This document shows positions 43,080 to 53,131 of a stretch of DNA of 64,000 nt, piece after piece. Location: contig JAUIDI010000002.1 in NCBI GenBank assembly GCA_030428705.1, positions 248,001 through 312,000 of the forward strand. The letters are read 5' to 3'. Numbering within the stretch: position 1 is the stretch's first letter; every line of letters starts with the position of its first letter. The position numbers and the translations under genes are program-made. This DNA is from Bacteroidia bacterium (GTDB lineage: Bacteria; Bacteroidota; Bacteroidia; Flavobacteriales; Flavobacteriaceae). The notes below the pieces were generated by a model. The model was not told the DNA's origin. It made no database searches and saw only the letters and a list, made by a program, of their open reading frames with translations.

Positions 43080-44311
43080 GCAATAAACATTGGGCCATAT
43101 TCACGAATAATGCCTCAAAAAAGAACAATTTTATCGCTTCTTTATTGAACGGTAAAGTCAGCTCTGGTTTTCAAGAACTTCGAAATAAAAAAGGAAGCCT
43201 GTTTTCAAAATCGGTCCTAGAGGATTTCATGCGCCAAGAAGAACTGCACGATCTGAAAATAATTACCAAAACTAAGGCACAAAACCTGAAAACGATGTCA
43301 AGTGGCGAACGTCAAAAAGCACTGTTGGCCCATGTTCTCGAAAACAAACCTGATTACCTGATCCTTGATAATCCATTCGACAATCTGGATATCGACACCC
43401 AGGCCGAATTGAAACAGAAACTACACAACATCCGTAACGAAATTTTACTGGTGCAACTTATCAGTAGAAAAAGTGATCTGCTTCCTTTTATCAATACCTT
43501 TTTCAAGCTTGAAGTTAACGATCTGATTGCCGTCGAGAAAATTTCCATTGCAGAACGGCCTCAAAAGAAAGAAGTATTCAGCAAAAAAATACCACCACCT
43601 TTAAAAGCATTTGACTTTGGTGAAAAGGTGCTTATCGAGTTGAAGAATGTCAATGTCAGTTATTCAGGACATCCCATTTTGAAAAATATCAACTGGAAAA
43701 TCGAAAAAGGTAATTTTTGGGAACTCCGTGGAAAAAATGGCAGTGGAAAAACGACCATCCTTTCTATGATTACGGGAGAAAATCCTAAAGGATATGGCCA
43801 AGAGCTTTATATTTTCGGTCAGAAAAAAGGAAGCGGTGAAAGTGTTTGGGATATCAAAAGACGCATCGGGTATTTCACTCCGGCTATGACCGACAAGTTT
43901 ACAGGATACCATACTGTTCAAAACATGATTATATCGGGCTTGATGGACTCTTTAGGCCTTTATATCAGACCAACCGAGTCCCAATTACGGATAGCGAAGG
44001 AATGGCTGCTTTTGTTAGACCTGTTGCACTTAAAGGACAATCTGTATCACGACCTGACCATTGGGCAACGCAGGTTGGTCATGTGCGCCCGCGCCATGAT
44101 AAAGCATCCGATATTACTGATCTTGGATGAACCGACCGCAGGATTAGATGATGCAAGTGCCGAATTATTCGTGGCTTTGGTAAACAAATTTGCTTCGGAG
44201 AGCGAAACCGCTATTGTATTTGTCTCTCATCGCAAAGAACCCAATTTGAATCCCGATTTCATTTATGAACTGAAAATGGGCGACGAAGGCTCGACAGGAA
44301 GCGTTCATTAA
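43076..44311 (+). CDS. Tandem ABC ATPase protein (ModF-like), first half degenerate
   Basis: A 411-residue soluble protein of two ABC ATPase units. The first has a signature-like SSGERQKALLAHVL and Walker B-like YLILDNPFDNLD, but the expected Walker A position reads NNASKKNNF, with no GxxGxGK[ST]. The second has a normal Walker A, RGKNGSGKTT, with ILLILDEPTAGLDD (Walker B), the divergent signature LTIGQRRL, and VFVSHRKEP (switch His). No permease gene is next to it. It resembles ModF, whose exact role is unclear. It is translationally coupled to the GNAT gene (4-base ATGA overlap). The first site is probably inactive for ATP binding. Confidence 0.88.
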   Translation: MSNKHWAIFTNNASKKNNFIASLLNGKVSSGFQELRNKKGSLFSKSVLEDFMRQEELHDLKIITKTKAQNLKTMSSGERQKALLAHVLENKPDYLILDNPFDNLDIDTQAELKQKLHNIRNEILLVQLISRKSDLLPFINTFFKLEVNDLIAVEKISIAERPQKKEVFSKKIPPPLKAFDFGEKVLIELKNVNVSYSGHPILKNINWKIEKGNFWELRGKNGSGKTTILSMITGENPKGYGQELYIFGQKKGSGESVWDIKRRIGYFTPAMTDKFTGYHTVQNMIISGLMDSLGLYIRPTESQLRIAKEWLLLLDLLHLKDNLYHDLTIGQRRLVMCARAMIKHPILLILDEPTAGLDDASAELFVALVNKFASESETAIVFVSHRKEPNLNPDFIYELKMGDEGSTGSVH

Positions 44312-44372
44312 TAGTTCATCTGAACTGAGACCTTCTTTAAAAGTCAGGGTAATTTGTTCAACACGGAATAAT

Positions 44373-44400
44373 AAAAAAGCCGCTTTTATGCGGCTTTTTT
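44373..44400. terminator. Bidirectional terminator between the ABC gene and secDF
   Basis: AAAAAAGCCGC and GCGGCTTTTTT pair around a TTTTAT loop. It ends two convergent genes. Confidence 0.9.
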
Positions 44401-44419
44401 ATTTAGCTGATATCAACGA

Positions 44420-47386
44420 TTATTTTTCGCTGCCCCCTTTTATTTTTTTGGTAAGCATATCGAACATGACGGGTGTCGCAATGAACAACGAAGAATATGT
44501 ACCTACTATAATACCTACTATCATAGCAAACATAAAGCCTCTTAACGATTCCCCACCAAAAATAAAGATGGCCAATAATACCACCAATGTGGTCATCGAT
44601 GTATTCAATGTTCTGCTCAATGTACTGTTCAATGCTAGATTGACATTCGTTCCGTTACGCCATCCTTTTTCGTTGATAATCTCACGAATACGGTCGAAAA
44701 CGACCACGGTGTCGTTCAACGAGTATCCGATTACCGTCAAGATCGCGGCTATAAAAGCCTGGTCGATTTCCATATTGAAGGGCATTACCTTTCCAAATAG
44801 GGAGAATACGCCCAATACGATCAACACATCGTGGAAAACGGCCACAACAGCCCCTAGGGAGAATTGCCATTTTCTAAACCGTACGAGAATATATAAGAAC
44901 ACTACGGCCAAAGAACCGATTATGGCCAAGAAAGCATTTTTCTTGATATCATCGGCAATGGTCGGACCGACCTTTATGGATTGCATTATACCTATAGACT
45001 TTTCATCACTACCCGTAATAAAATCCGCTTTCGTCATTCCGTCCGGCAAATACTTTTGCAATGCGGTAAAAAGTTTGTCCTGAATTTCGTTGTCTACCTC
45101 GACACCTTCAACATCCACTTTATAAGGTGTGGTCAATTTAATCTGATTGGCATCGCCGAACTCCTTTACATTGGTCCCACTACCAAAAACCGTATTCAAT
45201 TCTGAAGCGATTTCGGATGGATTTACTTCATTTTGAAAACGGATCTGATACGAACGGCCTCCTACAAAATCCACTCCTTGTTGCAAGCTATTTGTTGCCA
45301 ATGAAAATATTCCGATACCTAGAAGGATGGCGGATAAGATATAGGCAATCTTTCGTTTCCCCAAGAAATCGATATTCATGTTTTTGAAAAGGTTCTTGGT
45401 CAATGCCGTCGAGAAATCCAATGTTCTACCCTTGCCACCAATGTACCAGTCAATCAACAATCTGGTGATGAAAATGGCCGTGAACAATGAGGTAACAATA
45501 CCGATCAAAAGGGTCGTTGCAAAACCTTTAATCGGCCCTGAACCGAAAACGAACAAAATCAAAGCCGTAAGCCCCGTAGTAATGTTGGCATCTAAAATCG
45601 AGGACAACGCATTTCCGAAACCATCGGCAACGGCCTGTGCCTTACCTTTTCCTTTGGCAAGCTCTTCTTTGATCCTTTCAAAAATAAGCACGTTGGCGTC
45701 AACCGACATACCAATGGTCAAAACGATACCGGCAATACCGGGCAAGGTCAAGACCGCATTCAAGCTAGTCAATACACCGAAAATCAATAAAATGTTCAAC
45801 AACAAGGCGATATCGGCGAACGCACCGGCCTTGCCGTAGTAAAAAATCATCCAAATCAAGACAATCGCCATAGCGATCATGAACGACATAAAACCACTGT
45901 CGATAGCTTCTTGGCCCAAGGACGGCCCCACGATTTCCGATTGAATGATTTCCGCGGATGCGGGCAATTTACCGGCCCTCAAAACGTTTGCAATATCTTT
46001 TGTCTCGTTGACGGTGAAAGTTCCCGTTATCTCTGACCGGCCACCGGAGATAGGGCCTGAGGATACACCCGGCGCGGTATACACTTTATTATCCAAAACA
46101 ATGGCGATACCCGTTTGATTATTGTAGGCGTCGCCCGTTAGATTTTCCCATTCTTTGGCACCCTTGGTATTCATGGTCATTGAAACGGCCGGTCTTCCGC
46201 TTATATCGAAATCGTCGCGTGCATCGCTCACCACATCACCACTTATCCGTGGGATACCGTCCCTATTCGATTTCAAGGCATAAAGGTCGACCACTTCGGT
46301 CTCCGGTGTCGGTGGTCTTTCCCATACGAATTTCGTAAACTGAATATCGGCCGGAAGCAAACGCCTGATCTCGGGCATTCGAAGATATTCGCCCACTTTC
46401 GCCGTATCTTTAATGGCGGCCCTGAACATAGCATGTGTACCCGGATTGGCCGGAATCAGCAAATCAAACAATGGATTGACTTGATTGACCAAATCCAATG
46501 AATCGGTGGCAACATCGGAAAGTAATGAGTCGATTTCGGATTCTTCTTTTACCGGTTCTTCGATTTCGGTCGTATCGACCATCGTCTTAAGTTTCTCGTT
46601 TGCCGCAACAATGAACTGACTAAAGCTCGGATTGCTTTGACTATGGGTCTCCCAAAACTCAAGCTGGGCGGTACTGGATAGCAAATCCTGCGCACGGGCT
46701 ATATCCCTTGCTCCAGGAAGTTCGACCAAAATACGTCCCGAATTACCTTCTCGCTGAATATTCGGTTGGGTCACTCCAAAACCATCGATACGTTCACGAA
46801 GTACTTCAAAAGCCGAAACAATGGACTCATCGATCTTTCTTCGGATAATCGGTTTCACCTCGTCATCGCTCATCTGAAAATTGATTTCCTCGCTCAAGCT
46901 TTTGTTGGCGAAAATATCGGGGGAAGCCAATTTTGTATCACCTTTTATATTATCAAAGGCATCGAAGAACAGATCAATGTAAGTATCGTCACTGCTTTTT
47001 GAAGCCGTATCGGCATCGGCCAAAGCCTTATTGAAGACCGGGTTTTTCGTGTAATTGGCCAAACCTTTCAAAATATCCTTGATAGATATCTGAAGGGTTA
47101 CATTGATCCCACCTTTTAAGTCAAGACCTTTGTTCAGTTCTTTCTTTTTGGCCTCATTGTAATCTGTAAACCCTAAAATGGGATTGCTTCCTATGGAATC
47201 AAGATAACTGGCCTCAAGAGCTTCTCGCTTTGAAACATAGTCTTCCTCACTTTCCGAAATTCTACTTTTGGCAAAGACCTCGGCTTCCTTTTCAATTTTA
47301 CCGGTTATAAAAGTGTATGATAACTGATAGATACTTACTAATCCGAATAGGAGCGCAAAAAGCTTTATAAGTCCTTTATTCTGCAT
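44420..47386 (-). CDS. secDF: Protein translocase subunit SecDF (fused)
   Basis: A 988-residue inner-membrane protein with two six-helix RND-type units, about residues 1-620 (SecD) and 640-988 (SecF). The SecD part has GLDLKGGINVTLQ near residue 90, a large periplasmic P1 region, and IGMSVDANVLIFERIKEEL. The SecF part has GVDFVGGRSYQIRF and the matching LNDTVVVFDRIREI. It uses proton motive force to pull exported proteins across. Fused SecDF is the rule in Bacteroidota. A good promoter, TTG-N20-TATATTTG, lies upstream. Confidence 0.97.
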   Translation of the reverse strand: MQNKGLIKLFALLFGLVSIYQLSYTFITGKIEKEAEVFAKSRISESEEDYVSKREALEASYLDSIGSNPILGFTDYNEAKKKELNKGLDLKGGINVTLQISIKDILKGLANYTKNPVFNKALADADTASKSSDDTYIDLFFDAFDNIKGDTKLASPDIFANKSLSEEINFQMSDDEVKPIIRRKIDESIVSAFEVLRERIDGFGVTQPNIQREGNSGRILVELPGARDIARAQDLLSSTAQLEFWETHSQSNPSFSQFIVAANEKLKTMVDTTEIEEPVKEESEIDSLLSDVATDSLDLVNQVNPLFDLLIPANPGTHAMFRAAIKDTAKVGEYLRMPEIRRLLPADIQFTKFVWERPPTPETEVVDLYALKSNRDGIPRISGDVVSDARDDFDISGRPAVSMTMNTKGAKEWENLTGDAYNNQTGIAIVLDNKVYTAPGVSSGPISGGRSEITGTFTVNETKDIANVLRAGKLPASAEIIQSEIVGPSLGQEAIDSGFMSFMIAMAIVLIWMIFYYGKAGAFADIALLLNILLIFGVLTSLNAVLTLPGIAGIVLTIGMSVDANVLIFERIKEELAKGKGKAQAVADGFGNALSSILDANITTGLTALILFVFGSGPIKGFATTLLIGIVTSLFTAIFITRLLIDWYIGGKGRTLDFSTALTKNLFKNMNIDFLGKRKIAYILSAILLGIGIFSLATNSLQQGVDFVGGRSYQIRFQNEVNPSEIASELNTVFGSGTNVKEFGDANQIKLTTPYKVDVEGVEVDNEIQDKLFTALQKYLPDGMTKADFITGSDEKSIGIMQSIKVGPTIADDIKKNAFLAIIGSLAVVFLYILVRFRKWQFSLGAVVAVFHDVLIVLGVFSLFGKVMPFNMEIDQAFIAAILTVIGYSLNDTVVVFDRIREIINEKGWRNGTNVNLALNSTLSRTLNTSMTTLVVLLAIFIFGGESLRGFMFAMIVGIIVGTYSSLFIATPVMFDMLTKKIKGGSEK

Positions 47387-47426
47387 GGGTTGCGTTTATG
47401 TTTGAGCTATTTTGATTAACAGCGTG

Positions 47427-47457
47427 CAAATATATGATTTCGGCTACATATTGACAA
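47427..47457 (-). promoter_or_regulatory. Promoter of secDF
   Basis: On the minus strand TTG at 47457-47455 and TATATTTG at 47434-47427 are 20 bases apart, close to the Bacteroidota consensus, about 40 bases from the start codon. Confidence 0.65.
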
Positions 47458-47494
47458 TGAACTCGTTCATAATATTTGGCGAGGCCCGATAAAG

Positions 47495-47530
47495 AAAAAC
47501 GCCTTGCCCAATATTACATGGCAAGACGTT
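47495..47530 (-). terminator. Terminator of mdh
   Basis: On the minus strand AACGTCTTGCC pairs with GGCAAGGCGTT, including one U-G pair, and is followed by a T run. It lies just beyond the mdh stop codon. Confidence 0.75.
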
Positions 47531-47552
47531 TCCTATTCTTAAGCTAAATCGA

Positions 47553-48479
47553 TTACAGTTCCAAAAGGCCATTTGTTTTAGTAACACCGGCCGCACTCTC
47601 CTGCATTTTTGCCTTTTCGGCATCACTCAAGGGGATATCAACGATTTTCTCGATTCCGTCCTTGCCCAAAATAACGGGAACGCCGATACATATATCCTCA
47701 AGGTCATATTCCCCGTTCAAAAAAGTAGAACATGGAAATATTTTCTTCTGGTCACAGGCAATCGATTGCACCAATGCCGAAACTGCTGCTCCTGGCGCAT
47801 ACCAGGCGCTAGTACCCAATAATTTGGTCAAGGTCGCCCCGCCAACTTTAGTGTCTTCGGCAACCTGGGCCAACCTGTCGGCAGACAGAAATTCGGATAC
47901 CTTAATACTGTTACGCGTGGCATGCGATGTTAAAGGAACCATTCCGGTATCGCTATGACCCCCGATTACCATACCATCAACATCGGAAATAGGTGCTTCC
48001 AAGGCCTCCGCTAAACGGTATTTAAAACGGGCACTGTCAAGCGCACCGCCCATACCAATGATTTTGTTCTTCGGTAAATTGGTCGTTTTGTGCACCAAAT
48101 AGGTCATGGTATCCATAGGATTACTGACTACTATCAATGTAACATTGCGCGAATGTTCGATCAAGCTTGAAGATACGGCCTTCACAATCCCGGCATTGAT
48201 TCCGATGAGCTCTTCGCGTGTCATTCCTGGTTTTCTAGGAATTCCCGACGTAATAACGGCGATATCACTTCCCGCAGTTTTCGAATAGTCGCTCGTTACC
48301 CCGGTAATCCTGGTGTCGAAACCGTTCAACGAGGCCGTCTGCATCAAATCCATAGCCTTGCCCTCTGCATATCCTTCCTTAATATCCAACAAAACTACCT
48401 CCGATGCAAAATTCTTGATCGCAATATACTCGGCACAACTGGCGCCTACGGCTCCCGCCCCAACAACTGTTACTTTCAT
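47553..48479 (-). CDS. mdh: Malate dehydrogenase
   Basis: NAD-dependent oxidation of malate to oxaloacetate in the citric acid cycle. 308 residues. The Rossmann opening is VTVVGAGAVGASCAEY, then TSGIPRKPGMTREEL (substrate arginine loop), VVSNPMDTMTYLVHK, the catalytic motif region ALDSARFKYRLAEAL, and the active His in VIGGHSDTGMVPL. It is the LDH-like MDH type common in Bacteroidota. Start ATG at 48479. A TATTTTTG -7 element lies about 80 bases upstream. Confidence 0.96.
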   Translation of the reverse strand: MKVTVVGAGAVGASCAEYIAIKNFASEVVLLDIKEGYAEGKAMDLMQTASLNGFDTRITGVTSDYSKTAGSDIAVITSGIPRKPGMTREELIGINAGIVKAVSSSLIEHSRNVTLIVVSNPMDTMTYLVHKTTNLPKNKIIGMGGALDSARFKYRLAEALEAPISDVDGMVIGGHSDTGMVPLTSHATRNSIKVSEFLSADRLAQVAEDTKVGGATLTKLLGTSAWYAPGAAVSALVQSIACDQKKIFPCSTFLNGEYDLEDICIGVPVILGKDGIEKIVDIPLSDAEKAKMQESAAGVTKTNGLLEL

Positions 48480-48782
48480 CTAATTCTGATTTATTATTAA
48501 TTTATTCGGTTACATTACCTATTGGGCATGATACCCATAGACTTGAATCTCAACGCTTCAAAAATACTGAAATTAACATTTAAAAGAAGTCGTAGAATAG
48601 TATAATTCTGTTCGAAACGTGGTATTTCAACGATCGATGAAATGCAATGATGTTAAAAAAAAGAGCTTTTCAACGAAGAAAATCGGATTATGGTGTCGTA
48701 CATCGAATTCTGACAATACCGATTCTCAATGAGCCGTTCTATAAGATATCGAACCCCGAATCGAAAAACGCCTACAAACCAA
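48480..48782. other. Divergent spacer between mdh and the small lipoprotein
   Basis: Some 300 bases without a supported gene. It contains the mdh -7 element (48559-48566). The two small ORFs annotated here (48647-48904 plus and 48653-48946 minus) overlap the lipoprotein gene and have no coding features. No promoter for the lipoprotein was identified with confidence. Confidence 0.5.
48559..48566 (-). promoter_or_regulatory. -7 element of the mdh promoter
   Basis: TATTTTTG on the minus strand is an exact TAnnTTTG match, giving an mRNA leader of about 75 bases. A TTG box at the usual spacing is lacking. Confidence 0.4.
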
Positions 48783-49151
48783 ATGAAAAAGATTTTTTCA
48801 TTCTTAGCCATAATCGGAATCATTTTCGCAAGCAATTGTACGCGAATTCCGGAAAACAACGATCCCATCATTGGTATTTGGGATCGCGTAGAAGTCGAAA
48901 CTAGTTTAAGTGGCAAGCAGACCATTCGAACGGAATGGATTTTCAATGATGCCTATCTTGGCAGGTATCACCGTATTGAAAATGGCAGCATCACTGTAAA
49001 GTCGGATTTTAAATGGAAACACGAGGATGATGTTTACACAATCTCCTATCCCGGTCTAGAAAGAGACGATGACAAGGTTGTTCTAAAGCAATCGGTTAAC
49101 GGCTCGCAACTTGAAAGAAACGACGGATTCATGCTGGCGACAAGAGATTGA
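48783..49151 (+). CDS. Small lipoprotein
   Basis: The ORF opens at 48729, but ATG 48783 (MKKIFSFLAIIGIIFASNC) gives a lipoprotein signal with lipidated Cys19 and 122 residues. The mature part (PIIGIWDRVEVET, then WIFNDAYLGRYHRIENG and DDKVVLKQSVNG) resembles small lipocalin-like beta-barrels of Bacteroidota, in which PIIGtW begins the first strand. Its function is unknown and the family assignment is tentative. A strong terminator follows. Confidence 0.7.
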   Translation: MKKIFSFLAIIGIIFASNCTRIPENNDPIIGIWDRVEVETSLSGKQTIRTEWIFNDAYLGRYHRIENGSITVKSDFKWKHEDDVYTISYPGLERDDDKVVLKQSVNGSQLERNDGFMLATRD

Positions 49152-49232
49152 TAGGACATTGTTATTGAAGTTAGATTCAGCACTTTTTGATAATATAATA
49201 TTCCAGTAGTACGTTTAGTTATAACCCTTTTT

Positions 49233-49267
49233 AAAAAAGCGCCCCACCCCCGAGAGGCGCTTTTTTT
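49233..49267 (+). terminator. Terminator of the small lipoprotein gene
   Basis: AAAAAAGCGCC and GGCGCTTTTTTT pair around a 12-base C-rich loop. Confidence 0.85.
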
Positions 49268-49740
49268 GTTTTGCTTTTGTAACCTACTCAAAGGCAAAAC
49301 CAGTAGAAATCCTCCACGCAAAAGCGTAGAGCACAAAGAAATAGCTAATCACAAAGTATAAAGAAAATATCCTAGTATGAAGTCTTATGAATCTTAACCC
49401 GGATTGTTTTAGTGCCCCAATGTTGTTCCGTTTGATTATTGATATATTTTTCATAATGAAGTAGGATTATAAATAACAGCTCTTTATATTAATTCACATC
49501 TTCATAAAATAGATTTAAAAGATTGTTTTTTATTTCTTACCATTAGAAAGAATATTCCTACTTTTTATTTTATTTTTTCGATTAAATGTATTATTTATCG
49601 GATGAAATACATTTTATTCTTAAAATTCACTCGATAAAAAGCAGATTTTATAGATTAAAAGCATTCGCTTTTAAAATAGTAGATAGGAATAAAGATACTC
49701 AAACCCACTGTGCTCTACCTTGATACATTGCCAACGAGAG

Positions 49741-49772
49741 AAGCCCGGATTACCAAAAGGAAATCCGGGCTT
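49741..49772 (-). terminator. Hairpin at the 3' end of the DUF6588 gene
   Basis: AAGCCCGGATT and AATCCGGGCTT form a perfect 11-base-pair stem with a 10-base loop, 28 bases beyond the stop codon at 49800. The T tail is weak (TTCTCTC on the minus strand), so termination strength is uncertain. Confidence 0.55.
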
Positions 49773-49799
49773 AATATTTTAAAAGGGATTTAGATCTAT

Positions 49800-50813
49800 T
49801 TACCTGAAGCCAAAATTAATACCTACCGAAAGACTATTGAAATCCGCCAAGGTATAATCGGCGTGCAACCTAAAAAAGCCCAATTTCAATTTCGCGCCTA
49901 CATTGGCACGAACTCCTTTGCTATCCTTATTTAAGGAAAACGGATCGGTATAGGTCTCTTGAAAAGGACCGGACTGTACCGTATAGGTCCCGAGAATATC
50001 CGTTGTGGATTTACCGCTTAGATAACCTAGGCCTCCATAAAAGTTGATTATTGGGAGTTTGGTCGATACAACGGCTTGAAAAACCCAAGTATTCATCTTC
50101 ATGTCTATTCGTTGGTCCTCACCGGCAATAATATTGGTATCGGTAAAATCGTAAGTGCCATCAAGGTGGGTATACCCGATTACACCCGAAATGGCTACCG
50201 GAAACAATTTCTCCGCAGGCAGGTGTTGCGTAAACTCGTGCTGAATGCCCACACCATATAAGCCTATCGCCGCTTCTTCTGTATTAATCTTTGGTAAAAA
50301 TCTGGCTTTAAGCTCGGTTCCCTTAAAAAGCCCGACACTGGCCTGTATGAATGCGGAAGGAAGAAAATTGATGTCCTCCGAAGCCAAACCTGAAGGCAAT
50401 TCGAAGTCTTCCCGAGAAGTTACACCCGGTGCGATTTCTCCCTCGACATAAACCATTACTCCCTCTATATCGCCCAGTGCCGTAGACACCATCTTGGTAG
50501 TGCTACCGTCGTCGAACTGTAGGTTCTCATAATCGGCAGTGTTCAACTCAAAAGCTTTTTTATCGCTCTTGTTCTTGAAGTTGGCCATGTTTCCGATTAT
50601 TGAGATTTCGAAACCGCCCAATGGTTTTGCTTCACCGTGGTTATACCACCCGTTCGAGATACTCTGCATGGCACCCTCGGACACTGGTGCCAGATAATCG
50701 TTCGTGAACCGCTCCGCATCGTCCAGACCGGCCGCCAAAATTTCATTGATGTTAGACTGACCATGGGCACTAAGGCCAATTATTGCTAGAAGTAGGAAAA
50801 TTACCTTTTTCAT
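49800..50813 (-). CDS. DUF6588 exported protein
   Basis: ATG 50813 (MKKVIFLLLAIIGLSAHGQ) is preferred over the ORF start at 50831, giving a normal signal peptide and 337 residues. Motifs are NINEILAAGLDDAERFTNDYLAPVSEGAMQSISNGWY, then GGFEISIIGNM and a later LPSAFIQASVGLFKGTELKARFLP. The pattern of aromatic-rich strands and the C-terminal SVGINFGFR suggest an outer-membrane beta-barrel. This family occurs across Flavobacteriaceae and its function is unknown. It stands alone between two spacer regions, with gyrB further upstream on the same strand. Confidence 0.85.
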   Translation of the reverse strand: MKKVIFLLLAIIGLSAHGQSNINEILAAGLDDAERFTNDYLAPVSEGAMQSISNGWYNHGEAKPLGGFEISIIGNMANFKNKSDKKAFELNTADYENLQFDDGSTTKMVSTALGDIEGVMVYVEGEIAPGVTSREDFELPSGLASEDINFLPSAFIQASVGLFKGTELKARFLPKINTEEAAIGLYGVGIQHEFTQHLPAEKLFPVAISGVIGYTHLDGTYDFTDTNIIAGEDQRIDMKMNTWVFQAVVSTKLPIINFYGGLGYLSGKSTTDILGTYTVQSGPFQETYTDPFSLNKDSKGVRANVGAKLKLGFFRLHADYTLADFNSLSVGINFGFR

Positions 50814-50884
50814 AATGTAAGTTTTTCCCAAAATAAAATGTCCGCCAGTTGGCGGACAAGTTTTTGTTGTGTAAGTACCTATTT

Positions 50885-52855
<1,971 letters not shown>

Positions 52856-52879
52856 TCAACTTCAAATTCAGCAATCTTA

Positions 52880-52887
52880 CAAATATA
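52880..52887 (-). promoter_or_regulatory. -7 element of gyrB
   Basis: TATATTTG on the minus strand matches TAnnTTTG exactly, about 40 bases from the gyrB start codon. Confidence 0.55.
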
Positions 52888-52894
52888 CGCAATA

Positions 52895-52911
52895 CCCTAT
52901 GAAATATAGGG
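52895..52911. promoter_or_regulatory. Dyad at the gyrB promoter
   Basis: CCCTAT-GAAAT-ATAGGG is a perfect 6-base-arm inverted repeat that falls between and over the expected -33 region of gyrB. It could be an operator or a supercoiling-sensitive spacer; no binding protein is identified. Confidence 0.35.
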
Positions 52912-53042
52912 TTTTGGCATTTTTTTAACCTCTAAGTTATTAACAAAATTTGTGGAAAATTTGAGGCCGAAATTCATTGCAATCCCGCTCAAAAATCTTT
53001 CACTATTTCGCTCTCAAAAAAAGTTAAAAAGTATGACCAAAA

Positions 53043-53066
53043 GACCCTAACGGTACCGTTAGGGTC
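53043..53066 (-). terminator. Terminator of asnB
   Basis: GACCCTAACGGT-ACCGTTAGGGTC is a perfect 24-base palindrome that folds as a 10-base-pair stem with a GTAC loop. On the minus strand TTTTGG follows. It lies 65 bases past the asnB stop codon and also upstream of gyrB. Confidence 0.7.
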
Positions 53067-53131
53067 GATTAACCAATTAAAATAAAACGGGAGGCCCATT
53101 TGGGCGTTAAAACAGAATTATCGTTTAACCA

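Larger units (their letters stand above)
49152..49799. other. Long AT-rich intergenic region
   Basis: About 650 bases with no supported gene. It holds the lipoprotein terminator (49233-49267), a hairpin at 49655-49674 (TTAAAAGC-ATTC-GCTTTTAA) and the hairpin near the DUF6588 gene (49741-49772). A 10-base inverted pair, GTAGAGCACA at 49326 and TGTGCTCTAC at 49709, brackets the most AT-rich part. It could be a decayed or small nonautonomous element, but no target-site duplication was seen and the match may be chance. Confidence 0.4.

Noticed and set aside
44388-45083. 231-residue plus-strand ORF inside secDF
   Set aside because: It is antisense to a clearly conserved gene, has no recognisable domain and its composition mirrors the SecF membrane helices; a shadow ORF.
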